Shown: positions 17,392 to 26,931 of the stretch, one piece after another
How positions within the stretch are numbered: the first letter of the stretch is position 1
Layout of the letters: every line of letters begins with the position of its first letter
Assembly: GCF_026184235.1 (NCBI RefSeq)
Contig: NZ_CP110806.1
Coordinates: 1,860,001-1,924,000 of the forward strand
DNA: 64,000 nucleotides
Reading direction: 5' to 3'
DNA from: Cellulomonas sp. S1-8
GTDB lineage: Bacteria > Actinomycetota > Actinomycetes > Actinomycetales > Cellulomonadaceae
Notes under the pieces: model-generated
Told to the model about the DNA's origin: nothing
Databases searched by the model: none
Seen by the model: the letters and a program-made list of their open reading frames with translations, nothing else
Translations under genes and position numbers: made by a program

Positions 17392-18924
17392 GTGGAGCCG
17401 GGTGCGTTCGCGATCGTCGTCGGGCTGCTCGGCGCCTGCCTGGTGGCGCTGATCCTCGTGCTCACCGCTCGGCGCGAGGCCGACCAGCAGCGCCGCCACG
17501 CGACGGACGAGGTCGCCCGCATCCGCGACGACGCACGGGCGATGCTCGCCGACGCCGAGCGCCGCGAGCGCCGGGCGGCGGACCGTGAGCGGGAGCTGGC
17601 CACGGAGCGCACCCAGCTCAACGAGCTCGAGCGCCGCGTGCGCGCCGACGCGGACGCCCTGGCCGACCAGCAGCGGTCGGGTGCGCGAGCGCTGGACAAG
17701 GCGGAGCGAGCGGCCGCTCGGACGCTGGCCGACGCGGACCGCGCGGCGGCGGAGCGGCTCAACGACGCCCGGGCGCAGGCCCGGTCCGAGCTGGAGTCGG
17801 TCGGCGGGCTGACGCAGGAAGAGGCGCTCGCCGAGCTCACGCGGCGGATCGCCGACCAGGCCACGAACGACGCCGCCGGTCAGGTGCGGCGTGCGGAGGC
17901 CCAGGCCCGTCGCACGGCCGACGGCCGCGCCCGGCGCATCGTGGCCTCCGCGGTGCAGCGCCTCGCGGTGCCGACCAGCGCCCAGGTCGTCGTCTCGATC
18001 CTGCCGCTGCCGTCGGACGAGCTCAAGGGGCGGATCATCGGCAAGGAGGGCCGCAACATCCGGCACTTCGAGGCGCTCACGGGCGTCAACGTGCTGGTCG
18101 ACGAGACCCCGGACGCGGTCGTGCTCTCGTGCTTCGACGCCGAGCGGCGCGAGGTCGCGCAGGTCACGCTCGAGGCCCTGATGGCCGACGGGCGCATCCA
18201 TCCGCAGCGGATCGAGGCGGCGTACGCGGAGGCGCTGGAGGGAGCGGACGAGCGGCACGACGCCGCGGGCCACGACGCCGCTGAGCGCGCGGGCGTCGAC
18301 CGGCTGCACCCGGAGCTGGTACGGACCATGGGGCGCCTGCGTCTGCGCTCGTCGTACGGGCAGAACGTGCTCGAGCACCTCGTGGAGTGCGCCCAGCTGG
18401 CTGCCGGCATGGCGGCCGAGGTCGGCGCGGACGTCGCGGTCGCCCGCCGCGGCGCGTTCCTGCACGACATCGGCAAGGCCCTGACGGGGCAGGTCGCCGG
18501 GACGCACGCGGCGGTGGGTGCCGAGCTCGCGCACCGGCACGGCGAGTCGGTGGCCGTGGTCAACGCCATCGCGGCGCACCACGACGAGGTGCCCCCGGCG
18601 ACCGTCGAGGCGGTGCTGGTGCAGGCCGCCGACGCGGTGTCGGCCGCCCGGCCTGGTGCCCGCCGGCAGGAGATCGACGTCTACGTCGAGCGGATGGGCG
18701 AGCTCGAGGCGCTCGTCGCGGCGCACCAGGGCGTGCGACGTGCGCTCGCGATGTCGGCGGGCCGCGAGGTCCGCGTCGTCGTCGAGCCGGACGAGGTCGA
18801 CGACCGTGCGCTGCCGCAGCTCGCCACCGCGATCGCGAAGCACATCGAGGCGGACCTGACCTACCCGGGGGAGATCCGGGTCACCGTGGTGCGCGAGCTC
18901 CGGGCGAGCGCGACCGCAGGCTGA
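17392..18924 (+). CDS. rny: Ribonuclease Y-type endoribonuclease
   Basis: A 510-residue RNase Y, a membrane-bound endonuclease that starts mRNA decay. It has an N-terminal membrane helix (about residues 5-27), a long Arg/Ala/Glu-rich coiled coil (about 30-185), a KH domain with the GxxG loop (GRIIGKEGRNIRHFEALTGV), and an HD domain with the metal-binding pair FLHDIGKAL (about residue 356) plus HHDEVPPATVEA. GTG 17392 follows GGGAGG by 4 nt; ATG 17347 in the same frame would add 15 residues and cannot be excluded. Many high-GC actinobacteria rely on RNase E/J, so an intact RNase Y is a useful marker. It converges on gluD with a small hairpin between them. Confidence 0.93.
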   Translation: MEPGAFAIVVGLLGACLVALILVLTARREADQQRRHATDEVARIRDDARAMLADAERRERRAADRERELATERTQLNELERRVRADADALADQQRSGARALDKAERAAARTLADADRAAAERLNDARAQARSELESVGGLTQEEALAELTRRIADQATNDAAGQVRRAEAQARRTADGRARRIVASAVQRLAVPTSAQVVVSILPLPSDELKGRIIGKEGRNIRHFEALTGVNVLVDETPDAVVLSCFDAERREVAQVTLEALMADGRIHPQRIEAAYAEALEGADERHDAAGHDAAERAGVDRLHPELVRTMGRLRLRSSYGQNVLEHLVECAQLAAGMAAEVGADVAVARRGAFLHDIGKALTGQVAGTHAAVGAELAHRHGESVAVVNAIAAHHDEVPPATVEAVLVQAADAVSAARPGARRQEIDVYVERMGELEALVAAHQGVRRALAMSAGREVRVVVEPDEVDDRALPQLATAIAKHIEADLTYPGEIRVTVVRELRASATAG

Positions 18925-18927
18925 CCC

Positions 18928-18943
18928 GCCGCCACCCGGCGGC
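18928..18943. terminator. Short GC hairpin between converging rny and gluD
   Basis: GCCGCC pairs with GGCGGC around ACCC and fills the 19-nt gap between the two stop codons. There is no T-run; it is a weak candidate bidirectional terminator. Confidence 0.4.
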
Positions 18944-19825
18944 TCACCGCGAGCTGCCGGTGCCCCCCGTCGGGAGGACCCCTGCCGTGACGTCGACCGC
19001 AGGCGCCGCGGTGCGTCGCGAGCGTCCGCGGAGCCGGAGCGCCAGGCGTGACAAGGAGATGTTGACGACGAGGTAGATGCCGGCGCCCACCGCGAAGAGG
19101 GCGACGAGGTAGGAGTTGCCGAAGTACTGGCTGTTGTTCTGGATGGCCTTGAGCAGCTCCGCGTACCCGACGATGAAGCCCAGCGACGAGTCCTTGAGCA
19201 GGACCACGAGCTGGGCGACGAGGCTCGGCGCCATGGTGCGCAAGGCCTGCGGGAGCAGCACGAGGCGCAGCGTCTGGGACCGCGACAGCCCGACCGCGTA
19301 AGCGGCCTCCGTCTGGCCCTTGGGCAGCGAGGCGAGGCCCGCACGCACGATCTCCGCGATGATCGCCATGTTGTAGACCGTCAGCCCGAACACGACGGCC
19401 GCGAACGCGCTCCAGCCGAACGCGAGCAGCGCGAAGAACATCATGAGCAGTACGGGCAGGCCGCGGAACAGCTCGATGACGGCCGTGGCGGTGAGGCGCA
19501 CGGGGGCGATGCGCGTCGTGCGGAACACCGCCAGCACCAGGCCGAGGACGAAGGCGAGAGGTGCGGCGACGGCGGCGGCGCGCAGCGTGGCCCCGAGGCC
19601 CACGACCAGCAGGGAGCGCCACACGTCGGCGGCGGACTGGTCCTTGGGCGGGTCCCACAGGACGTCCCAGCGGTCGAGCGCGAACACCCCGCGCCCGGCG
19701 GCGTACCAGACGCCCAGGCCGAGGAGCGCGAGCACGACGAGGGCGGCGATGCCGGAGCCGATGCGTTCGCGCCGCCGCGCCAGAGGTCCGGGGGCGTCGT
19801 ACAGGATGGAGATCGGGGAGGTCAT
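18944..19825 (-). CDS. gluD: Glutamate-type amino acid ABC transporter permease GluD
   Basis: A 293-residue membrane permease of the HisM/GluD group. One N-terminal helix (about 23-45) is followed by a periplasmic-type loop and the five-helix core with the EAA loop (EAAYAVGLSRSQTLRLVLLPQALR) that contacts the ATPase. The C-terminal ~40 residues are Arg-rich, then Ala/Gly-rich. ATG 19825 overlaps the gluC stop (ATGA). Gene order gluA-gluB-gluC-gluD equals the Corynebacterium glutamicum glutamate uptake operon, and the place between recA-recX and miaB is also conserved there, so glutamate is the likely substrate. Confidence 0.93.
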   Translation of the reverse strand: MTSPISILYDAPGPLARRRERIGSGIAALVVLALLGLGVWYAAGRGVFALDRWDVLWDPPKDQSAADVWRSLLVVGLGATLRAAAVAAPLAFVLGLVLAVFRTTRIAPVRLTATAVIELFRGLPVLLMMFFALLAFGWSAFAAVVFGLTVYNMAIIAEIVRAGLASLPKGQTEAAYAVGLSRSQTLRLVLLPQALRTMAPSLVAQLVVLLKDSSLGFIVGYAELLKAIQNNSQYFGNSYLVALFAVGAGIYLVVNISLSRLALRLRGRSRRTAAPAVDVTAGVLPTGGTGSSR

Positions 19826-20478
19826 CGTGCGAACGCCACCTTCCGCTCGAGCAGGTTGGCGAGCTGGCCCGCGGGGATCGTCACGACGAGGTAGAACAGC
19901 GCGACGCCGACGAGGACCAGGACGACGTCGGAGGGGTTCTGCTGCGCCACGCGTCGGCCGGTCGCCATCAGCTCCACGACGGCGAACCCGGCGGCCACCG
20001 ACGTGTTCTTGGCCAGGGCGATGATGACGTTGATGAGCGGCGGGATGACCGACCGGACGGCCTGCGGGAGGATCACGCTCGTCAACGACTGGCCGAACGT
20101 CAGCCCGATCGCCCGCGCGGCCTCGGCCTGGCCGATCCCCACCGCGTTGATGCCCGACCGCACGGCCTCGGCGACGAACGCCGACGTGTACGCGGTGAGG
20201 CAGATGACGGCCGTCCAGTACCCGAAGGGGAGGATGACGCCGAACTGCGGGAGGACCAGGACGGCGAAGAAGAAGATGAGCGTCAGCGGCATGTTGCGCA
20301 GCAGCTCGGTGTAGACCGCGCCGAAGGCGCGCAGCGAGCCCAGCGGTGACACGCGCATGGCCGCGATGGCCAGTCCGATGACCAGCGCACCGGCACCCGC
20401 GACGAGGGTGAGCTGCGCGGTCATGCGGAAACCCGCCAGGTAGGCCGGCATGTTGTCGGCGATGACCATGAGGTCCAC
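19822..20478 (-). CDS. gluC: Glutamate-type amino acid ABC transporter permease GluC
   Basis: A 218-residue permease, partner of GluD. Five or so membrane segments, with the EAA loop AEAARAIGLTFGQSLTSVILPQAVR (about residues 128-152). I choose GTG 20478 because GGAGGA lies six bases upstream; ATG 20469 is a weaker alternative, and upstream in-frame starts have no ribosome site. It is separated from gluB by 81 nt that contain a strong hairpin, and overlaps gluD by 4 nt, so GluC and GluD are translationally coupled in equal amounts. Confidence 0.93.
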   Translation of the reverse strand: MDLMVIADNMPAYLAGFRMTAQLTLVAGAGALVIGLAIAAMRVSPLGSLRAFGAVYTELLRNMPLTLIFFFAVLVLPQFGVILPFGYWTAVICLTAYTSAFVAEAVRSGINAVGIGQAEAARAIGLTFGQSLTSVILPQAVRSVIPPLINVIIALAKNTSVAAGFAVVELMATGRRVAQQNPSDVVLVLVGVALFYLVVTIPAGQLANLLERKVAFAR

Positions 20479-20515
20479 GCGTGTCCTCCGGAACGTGCGA
20501 CGGGCGGTCGGCACG

Positions 20516-20550
20516 CCACCGGGCCGCCCCTGACGGGTGCGGCCCGGTGG
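20516..20550 (-). terminator. Intercistronic hairpin between gluB and gluC
   Basis: CCACCGGGCCGC (20516-20527) pairs perfectly with GCGGCCCGGTGG (20539-20550) around an 11-nt loop, just after the gluB stop on the minus strand. Such structures usually stop part of the transcription or protect the upstream mRNA end, allowing more binding protein than permease. Confidence 0.65.
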
Positions 20551-20559
20551 CGGGGTGGC

Positions 20560-21450
20560 TCAGTAGCGGTCGACCGTGGGGGGCTCGGGCGTCGGCAGCA
20601 CCGTGCCGGCCGTGGACTCCCACGCCTCGACCCAGCTGCCGTCCTCGAAGCTCTCCTCGAGCACGTCGTTGATCCACATCCGGAAGTCGGTGTCGTCGAG
20701 CGCGAGGCCGATGCCGTACGGCTCCTCGGTGAACGGCTCGCCGCGCACCTCCAGGTCGTCGTACTGGTCCGCGAAGCCCGCGAGGATCACGTTGTCGGTG
20801 CTGATCGCGTCGACCTGGCCGTTGCGCAGCGGCTCGATGCAGTCGGAGTACGCCCCGAGCGCCTGGACCTTCGCCTCCGGGAAGTTCGCCAGCAGGTTCG
20901 CCTCGGGCGTGGAGCCCGACACGGTGCAGACGTTCTTGCCCGCCAGGTCGTCCGGCCCCTGGATGTCGGAGTTCGACGCCAGGGTGAGGATCGACTGGCC
21001 CGCCAGGTAGTACGGCCCGGCGAACGAGACGACCTCCTTGCGCTTGTCGTTGATCGTGTACGTCGCGACGACGATGTCGACCTCGGCGTTCTGGATGAAC
21101 GGCTCGCGGTTGGCCGAGATCGATTCCTTCCACTCGATGTCCTCGGGCGCGATGCCGAGCTTGTCGGCGATCATCGTGCCGATCTCGACGTCGAAGCCCT
21201 CGGGCACACCGTCGGGGCCGACCAGGCCGAACAGCGGCTGGTCGAACTTGGTGCCGATCGTGATCGATCCGGCCTCGGCGAGGCGGGCCATCGTCGACCC
21301 CTCGGGGAACTCCGCCATCTCCTCCTCGACGGCCGTGGCGTCGTCGGCCGGCTCGGCGGTCTCCGCGGGGTCGGCGTCGCCCGCGCAGGCGGTGAGCACG
21401 AGCACGGTGGCGGACATCAGGGCGATGAGCCCGGTGCGGACGGGTCGCAT
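20560..21450 (-). CDS. gluB: Glutamate-binding lipoprotein GluB (ABC transporter)
   Basis: A 296-residue extracytoplasmic solute-binding protein of family 3. The signal peptide ends in a lipobox (VLVLTACAG), so the mature protein should be lipid-anchored at about Cys24. An acidic linker precedes the binding fold, which shows the family signature GFDVEIGTMIADKLG, then DIVVATYTINDKRKEVVSFAGPYY and CTVSGSTPEANL. ATG 21450 is preceded by AAGGAG, and the signal peptide starts there, which excludes longer in-frame reading. Glutamate or a related acidic amino acid is the likely ligand, from gene order. Confidence 0.94.
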   Translation of the reverse strand: MRPVRTGLIALMSATVLVLTACAGDADPAETAEPADDATAVEEEMAEFPEGSTMARLAEAGSITIGTKFDQPLFGLVGPDGVPEGFDVEIGTMIADKLGIAPEDIEWKESISANREPFIQNAEVDIVVATYTINDKRKEVVSFAGPYYLAGQSILTLASNSDIQGPDDLAGKNVCTVSGSTPEANLLANFPEAKVQALGAYSDCIEPLRNGQVDAISTDNVILAGFADQYDDLEVRGEPFTEEPYGIGLALDDTDFRMWINDVLEESFEDGSWVEAWESTAGTVLPTPEPPTVDRY

Positions 21451-21511
21451 GGTGCGTCTCCTTCGATGGCGTCGGCGCGGGTGGCGCCTGGGTGAGGGTC
21501 GGAGCGTCGGC

Positions 21512-22306
21512 TCAGTGGGTGAGGATCTTCGACAGGAAGTCCTGCGCCCGGTCGCTCGTGGGCGCGGTGAAGAACGTCTCGGGGTCGGCCTCCTCGACGA
21601 TCTGACCGGCGTCCATGAACACCACGCGGTGGGCCGCGCGACGCGCAAAGCCCATCTCGTGCGTGACCACGACCATCGTCATGCCGTCGCGGGCGAGGCC
21701 GACCATGACGTCGAGGACCTCGTTGATCATCTCGGGGTCGAGCGCCGACGTCGGCTCGTCGAACAGCATGGCCTTCGGGCGCATCGCCAGCGCCCGCGCG
21801 ATCGCGACGCGCTGCTGCTGCCCGCCGGACAGCTGCGCGGGCAGCTTGTCCGCCTGGTCGGCGACCCCGACCCGCTCGAGGATCTCCATGGCCGTGGTGC
21901 GCGCGTCGGCCGGCTTGACCCGCTTGGCCTTGATCTGGCCGAGCGTGACGTTCTCGAGCACGGTCTTGTGCGCGAAGAGGTTGAACGACTGGAACACCAT
22001 GCCGACGTCGGCGCGCAGGCGCGCGAGCTCACGCCCCTCGGCGGGCAGCGGCTTGCCGTCGAGCGTGATGGTCCCGGAGTCGATCGTCTCGAGCCGGTTG
22101 ATCGTGCGGCACAGCGTCGACTTGCCCGACCCGGACGGTCCGATCACCACCACGACCTCGCCCCGGTGGACGGTGAGGTTGACGTCCTTGAGCACGTGGA
22201 GCGCGCCGAAGTGCTTGTCGACGTGGTCGAGGACGATGAGGGGCTCGCCTGTCGGACGCGTGTCCACGTCCGCGGGTCCGGGCTCCGCCGTGATGCTGTC
22301 GGCCAT
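21512..22306 (-). CDS. gluA: Glutamate-type ABC transporter ATP-binding protein GluA
   Basis: A 264-residue ABC ATPase that powers GluC/GluD. Walker [11 protein letters not shown]-loop VFQSFNLF, signature LSGGQQQR, Walker [13 protein letters not shown] and the H-loop VVVTHEMG are all intact. The first ~22 residues are a non-conserved Pro/Thr/Asp-rich extension. It heads the gluABCD operon; the 131-nt gap to the divergent miaB must hold both promoters. Confidence 0.95.
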   Translation of the reverse strand: MADSITAEPGPADVDTRPTGEPLIVLDHVDKHFGALHVLKDVNLTVHRGEVVVVIGPSGSGKSTLCRTINRLETIDSGTITLDGKPLPAEGRELARLRADVGMVFQSFNLFAHKTVLENVTLGQIKAKRVKPADARTTAMEILERVGVADQADKLPAQLSGGQQQRVAIARALAMRPKAMLFDEPTSALDPEMINEVLDVMVGLARDGMTMVVVTHEMGFARRAAHRVVFMDAGQIVEEADPETFFTAPTSDRAQDFLSKILTH

Positions 22307-22437
22307 GTGCCGAACCTACGGGTGCGATGTTGCGAGCGCCATGGATGCGCGTCACGGACCGGTAACACCCTGTTCACATGATGGGCAGACCCCCTGCCTC
22401 GTCCGGGCCGCGACGGGCCCGACGTACCCTGGGGGCG

Positions 22438-24069
22438 ATGTCCACGACGCTCCCCGCTCCCCTCGACGCCCTCGCGCCCGCGCGCGCAACGGGCGCCTCG
22501 GCCGGTGCGCCCCTGCCGGTCGACGAGCGTGCCCGCACGTACCTCGTCAAGACGCTCGGCTGCCAGATGAACGTGCACGACTCCGAGCACATGGCCGGCA
22601 TGCTCGAGCAGGCGGGGTACGTGCCCGCGGCACCGGCGGACGCCGCGGCCGAGGACGTCGACGTCCTGGTCATCAACACGTGCGCGGTCCGCGAGAACGC
22701 GTCCGACAAGCTGTACGGCAACCTCGGGCGCCTCGCCGGCACCAAGCGGGCCCGCCCCGGTGGCATGCAGATCGCGGTCGGCGGGTGCCTCGCGCAGAAG
22801 GACCGGGCGGGCATCGTCGAGCGCGCACCCTGGGTCGACGTGGTGTTCGGGACGCACAACCTCGACGTGCTGCCCACGCTGCTGGAGCGGGCGCGGCACA
22901 ACGAGGCCGCCCAGGTGGAGATCGCGGAGTCGTTGCAGGTCTTCCCGAGCACGCTGCCCACCCGTCGTGAGTCGGTCTACGCGGGCTGGGTGTCGATCTC
23001 CGTGGGCTGCAACAACACGTGCACGTTCTGCATCGTGCCCCACCTGCGAGGCAAGGAGCGCGACCGGCGACCCGCCGACGTGCTGGCCGAGGTCGAGGCG
23101 CTGGTGGCGACCGGCGCGATCGAGGTCACGCTGCTCGGGCAGAACGTCAACTCCTACGGCGTGGGGTTCGGCGACCGGCACGCCTTCGGCAAGCTGCTGC
23201 GCGCCGTCGGCGCGGTCCCGGGGCTCGAGCGCGTGCGCTTCACGTCGCCCCACCCGGCGGCGTTCACCGACGACGTCATCGCGGCGATGGCGGACACGCC
23301 GACCGTCATGCCGCAGCTGCACATGCCGCTGCAGTCCGGTTCGGACCGGGTGCTGCGCGCGATGCGCCGCTCGTACCGGGCGGACCGCTTCCTCGGGATC
23401 CTCGACCGGGTGCGGGCCGCGATCCCGCAGGCCGCGATCACGACGGACGTCATCGTCGGGTTCCCGGGGGAGACGGAGGACGACTTCGCGCAGACACTGG
23501 ACGTCGTGGAACGGTCGCGGTTCGCGTCCGCGTACACGTTCCAGTACTCGCCGCGGCCGGGCACGCCCGCGGCCGACCTGCCCGGTCAGGTGCCGAAGGC
23601 CGTCGTGCAGGAGCGGTACGAGCGCCTGGCCGCGCTGCAGGAGCGCATCTCCGGGGAGGAGAACGCCGCGCAGGTCGGCCGCACGCTGGACGTGCTCGTC
23701 GCGCAGGGCGAGGGTCGCAAGGACGGTGCGACGGCCCGCATCTCTGGTCGCGCGCAGGACAACCGCCTCGTGCACCTGGCGCTGCCGGCGGGTCTCGGCC
23801 CGACCGACGCCCCACGCCCCGGTGACCTCGTCACCGTCGAGGTCACCCGCAGCGCCCCGTACCACCTGGTCGCCGACTCGGCGCTCGTCCCGGGCGGCAC
23901 GTTCCGGGTGCGCCGGACCCGCGCGGGCGACGCGTGGCAGGCGCGCGCCGAGGGTCACGACGAGCACGCGGGCACCGGTGCCGGCGGTGGCTGCGGCACG
24001 GGAGCGGCCGCACCCGCCGGGCCGGTCGTGCTGGGTCTGCCACGCCTGGGACGACCACCCGGGTCCTAG
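22438..24069 (+). CDS. miaB: tRNA (N6-isopentenyl adenosine-37-C2)-methylthiotransferase MiaB
   Basis: A 543-residue radical-SAM enzyme that adds a methylthio group to i6A37 in tRNAs reading UNN codons, completing the modification begun by MiaA encoded 5 kb downstream. The N-terminal UPF0004 domain has three cluster cysteines ([32 protein letters not shown]); the radical-SAM motif is [20 protein letters not shown]; a C-terminal TRAM domain follows ([22 protein letters not shown]). I use ATG 22438; ATG 22378 in frame would add 20 Arg/Pro-rich residues. The C-terminal ~60 residues after TRAM are a non-conserved Gly/Ala-rich tail. Confidence 0.95.
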   Translation: MSTTLPAPLDALAPARATGASAGAPLPVDERARTYLVKTLGCQMNVHDSEHMAGMLEQAGYVPAAPADAAAEDVDVLVINTCAVRENASDKLYGNLGRLAGTKRARPGGMQIAVGGCLAQKDRAGIVERAPWVDVVFGTHNLDVLPTLLERARHNEAAQVEIAESLQVFPSTLPTRRESVYAGWVSISVGCNNTCTFCIVPHLRGKERDRRPADVLAEVEALVATGAIEVTLLGQNVNSYGVGFGDRHAFGKLLRAVGAVPGLERVRFTSPHPAAFTDDVIAAMADTPTVMPQLHMPLQSGSDRVLRAMRRSYRADRFLGILDRVRAAIPQAAITTDVIVGFPGETEDDFAQTLDVVERSRFASAYTFQYSPRPGTPAADLPGQVPKAVVQERYERLAALQERISGEENAAQVGRTLDVLVAQGEGRKDGATARISGRAQDNRLVHLALPAGLGPTDAPRPGDLVTVEVTRSAPYHLVADSALVPGGTFRVRRTRAGDAWQARAEGHDEHAGTGAGGGCGTGAAAPAGPVVLGLPRLGRPPGS

Positions 24070-24156
24070 GGACCAGGCCGGCGCGGAGTGCCGGGGCTTC
24101 AATGGGTCCGGCAGGGTTGCCGTCCCGCGGCGCCCGCAGCACCCGTGGAGCCCCCC

Positions 24157-25746
24157 GTGCCCGACGTCTTCCTCTTCCTCGCCCAGCAGCCCGTGCTGCT
24201 CCTGTTCGCCGTCATCGGCGTGGGCTCCGCCATCGGCCACGTCAAGGTCCGCGGCGTCGGGCTCGGCGCAGCGGCCGTCCTGTTCCTCGCGATCGGGCTG
24301 TCGGCCTGGGCTTCGTCGTACGGCGTCGACCTGGAGATCACCGAGGCGCTCGGCACCCTCGGGCTCACGCTGTTCACGTTCTGCGTCGGCATCGTCTCGG
24401 GTGCGACGTTCTTCTCGTCGCTGCGCCGCAGCCTCGCGCCGATCCTCGCCATGGCGGGGGTGCTCGTGCTCGGCGCCGTGGTCGCGGTGGGCGCGGGACG
24501 CGTGCTGGGGCTCGACAGCGCCGTCGTCGCCGGCGCCTGGGCCGGCGCCGTGACCAACACGCCCGCCCTCGCGGCCGCGCGCGACGCCGCGGGCGACGAC
24601 GCCGGCCCGACCATCGGGTACGCGGTGACCTACCTGTTCGGCGTCGTGGGCATGCTGGTGGCCGTGTCCGCCGCGCTGCGCCACCGGGACCGCGACACCG
24701 ACGCGCCGCCGGTGCTGGTCAACCGCACGGTCCGGGTCGAGGTCACCGGCAACCCCAGCGTGCAGGACCTCGAGCACCGGCATGCCGATCGCATCAAGTT
24801 CTCGCGCGTCCGCCGCGGCGAGGAGTCGCCGATCCGCACGGCGGACGACGCGGACCTCCTGCTCCTCGACGACCTCGTGACCGTCGTCGGCCCGGCCGAG
24901 GACGTCGACGCGGTCACGCGCGAGCTGGGCCACACGTCGTCGCACCGGCTGGAGGCCGACCGTCTCTACCTCGACGTGCGTCGGGTCACGGTGTCCACGC
25001 AGCAGGCCGCGGGCCACACGATCGCCGAGCTGGACCTGCTGCACCGCTTTGGGGCGACGATCTCCCGCGTGCGCCGGGGTGACGTCGACGTCGTCGCCAC
25101 GGACGACTTCCAGCTGCAGCTCGGGGACCGGGTCCGCGTCATCGCACCGCGCGAGCGCATGGTCGAGGTCTCGACGTGGTTCGGCGACTCGTCGCGCGGG
25201 CTCTCGGACATCACGCCCGTCGTGCTGGGGCTCGGCATGGCCGCCGGGATCCTCGTGGGGTCCGTCGCGTTCCCCGTGCCGGGCCGGCTCTTCTCGATCG
25301 GCTCGGCCGCGGGCACCCTGCTGGTGGGCCTGGTCCTGGGTCGGGTGGGACGGATCGGCCCCGTGGTCACGGCGATGCCCTACACGGCAGCCCAGGCGAT
25401 CGCCGAGCTCGGCCTGCTCATGTTCCTCGCGCAGGCGGGTACGCGTGCGGGCGCGCAGATCGGGGCCGCCTTCACCTCGGGGGACTGGCTGCGCATCCTC
25501 GCGCTCGGCGTGCTCGTCACGGGCGTCGTCGCGACCGGCCTGTACGTCGTCATGCGCCGCATGTTCCACATCGGCGGCACGCGGCTGTCCGGCCTCATGG
25601 GCGGCGCGCAGACGCAGCCGGCCGTCCTGGCGTTCGCGAACGCGCGCACCGGGTACGACGCGCGCGTGGCGCTGGGCTACGCGCTGGTCTACCCGGCGGC
25701 GATGATCACCAAGATCGTGCTGGGCCAGGTGCTCGGCGGCCTGTGA
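24157..25746 (+). CDS. AspT/YidE-family transporter with two TrkA-C domains
   Basis: A 529-residue putative exchanger of the aspartate-alanine antiporter (AspT/YidE/YbjL) family. Two hydrophobic halves of about five or six helices each (about residues 1-185 and 360-529) carry duplicated family motifs (GAVTNTPALAAARDAA in the first half, GGAQTQPAVLAFANARTGYD in the second). Between them lie two RCK_C/TrkA-C domains (about 190-350), typical ligand-sensing modules. The substrate is unknown; AspT itself exchanges aspartate for alanine. GTG 24157 follows GGAG by six bases; GTG 24145 is an alternative. It is downstream of miaB by 87 nt and converges on the YbjN pair. Confidence 0.85.
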   Translation: MPDVFLFLAQQPVLLLFAVIGVGSAIGHVKVRGVGLGAAAVLFLAIGLSAWASSYGVDLEITEALGTLGLTLFTFCVGIVSGATFFSSLRRSLAPILAMAGVLVLGAVVAVGAGRVLGLDSAVVAGAWAGAVTNTPALAAARDAAGDDAGPTIGYAVTYLFGVVGMLVAVSAALRHRDRDTDAPPVLVNRTVRVEVTGNPSVQDLEHRHADRIKFSRVRRGEESPIRTADDADLLLLDDLVTVVGPAEDVDAVTRELGHTSSHRLEADRLYLDVRRVTVSTQQAAGHTIAELDLLHRFGATISRVRRGDVDVVATDDFQLQLGDRVRVIAPRERMVEVSTWFGDSSRGLSDITPVVLGLGMAAGILVGSVAFPVPGRLFSIGSAAGTLLVGLVLGRVGRIGPVVTAMPYTAAQAIAELGLLMFLAQAGTRAGAQIGAAFTSGDWLRILALGVLVTGVVATGLYVVMRRMFHIGGTRLSGLMGGAQTQPAVLAFANARTGYDARVALGYALVYPAAMITKIVLGQVLGGL

Positions 25747-25750
25747 GGCG

Positions 25751-26272
25751 TCAGTTGTCGGGCACGTCCGGCGGCGGCGCGCCGTCGCCCGGCACGATCG
25801 GGTCGAGCGCGGCGAACAGCTGCACCCCGGTCCCCAGCCCGCACGCCAGGAGCTGCGCGAGCTGCACGTCGGTCACGCCGGGCTCCAGGTCCGCCGACAC
25901 CTCGGCGTACACCGCGAGTGCGCCCTCCTCCTCGCGGACGTAGGCCTTCGGCCAGATGCGCTCGCGGTTCCAGTCGTTGACGGCGAGCGCGAGCGCGCGC
26001 CGCTGCGCGATCGGCATCGACCGGTGCCAGCGACCGCGGACCTGCAGGATCTCCTGCTGGTCACCCAGGAGCAGGAACCAGAAACGGCTGCCGTCCCAGG
26101 TGCCGGTGAGGTCCCCGTCGTCGTCGACGACGAACCGGTAGCCCCGTCCCAGCAGGTAGTCCGCGACGCGGTCGCGCGTCAGGGGGCGCGGCGGCTCGTC
26201 GTCCAGGGGGCGGCCCTTGGTCGGCTTCGGCAGCCCCCCGAGGACGCGCAGGAGCCACCCCGGGGTGCTCAC
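25751..26272 (-). CDS. YbjN domain-containing protein (second of a tandem pair)
   Basis: A 173-residue soluble protein of the YbjN / type III secretion chaperone-like fold. The core shows DYLLGRGYRFVVDDDGDLTGTWDGSRFWFLLLG, EILQVRGRWHR, and NDWNRERIWPKAYVR, the usual actinobacterial YbjN pattern. The function of these proteins is not settled; E. coli YbjN affects motility and stress genes. Its GTG overlaps the stop of the neighbouring paralogue (GTGA), so the pair is coupled and may form a heterodimer. No signal peptide or membrane helix is seen. Confidence 0.85.
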   Translation of the reverse strand: MSTPGWLLRVLGGLPKPTKGRPLDDEPPRPLTRDRVADYLLGRGYRFVVDDDGDLTGTWDGSRFWFLLLGDQQEILQVRGRWHRSMPIAQRRALALAVNDWNRERIWPKAYVREEEGALAVYAEVSADLEPGVTDVQLAQLLACGLGTGVQLFAALDPIVPGDGAPPPDVPDN

Positions 26273-26853
26273 GGTGCCGCTCCCGCCGGGTCGGGGTACC
26301 GCTCGTCGAGGGCGTCGAACAGCATGCTGCCGGTCGACAGGCCGCAGAACAGGATCTGGCTGAGCTGGGCGTCGGTCGCACCGTGCTCGAGGTCGGTCGC
26401 GACCTCCGCGACGACGTGGACGCGCCCGTTGTCACGCACGCGCACGTAGGCCTTGGGCCAGATGCGCTCGGCGTTCCACTCGTTGCACAGGTCGAGCACC
26501 TCCTCCAGCCGTTCGATCGCCAGCTCGCGGTGCCACTGCCCGCGGACCTGCAGGATCTCGGCCTGCTCCCCGAACAGGAAGAAGTAGAACAGGCGTCCGC
26601 GCCACAGCCCGCCGAGGTCCCCGTCGTTGTCGATGAAGTACGAGAACTGGTTCTCCGACATCCACGACGCGATCCGGGCGGGGGACACGCCGGTCGGGAA
26701 CGTCGTCGCGTGCTCCGCCGTGCCGAGCTCGCGGACCAGCAGCTCGGCGACGCGGTCGTGCAGCTCGAGGTCGTCGACGGGGGTGCCGGCGGCCTCGGGC
26801 GCCGGGCGAGCGGTGGACCACCACCGGTGCGCACGTCGACGGAGCCAGCCCAT
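26269..26853 (-). CDS. YbjN domain-containing protein (first of a tandem pair)
   Basis: A 194-residue YbjN-fold protein, paralogous to the next gene: SYFIDNDGDLGGLWRGRLFYFFLFG, EILQVRGQWHREL, CNEWNAERIWPKAYVRV and QLSQILFCGLSTG align block for block. The N-terminal ~60 residues are longer than in its partner. It is the upstream gene of a two-gene minus-strand operon lying between the AspT-like transporter and the extradiol-dioxygenase-like gene. Tandem YbjN pairs at this chromosomal position are common in actinobacteria; function unknown. Confidence 0.85.
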   Translation of the reverse strand: MGWLRRRAHRWWSTARPAPEAAGTPVDDLELHDRVAELLVRELGTAEHATTFPTGVSPARIASWMSENQFSYFIDNDGDLGGLWRGRLFYFFLFGEQAEILQVRGQWHRELAIERLEEVLDLCNEWNAERIWPKAYVRVRDNGRVHVVAEVATDLEHGATDAQLSQILFCGLSTGSMLFDALDERYPDPAGAAP

Positions 26854-26931
26854 GGGCCGACCCTACCCGCCGGGACCGACGCTCCGCCGAGCCGGACGGG
26901 CGACCCCCGCCGCTCGGGTTACCGTCGGTCC

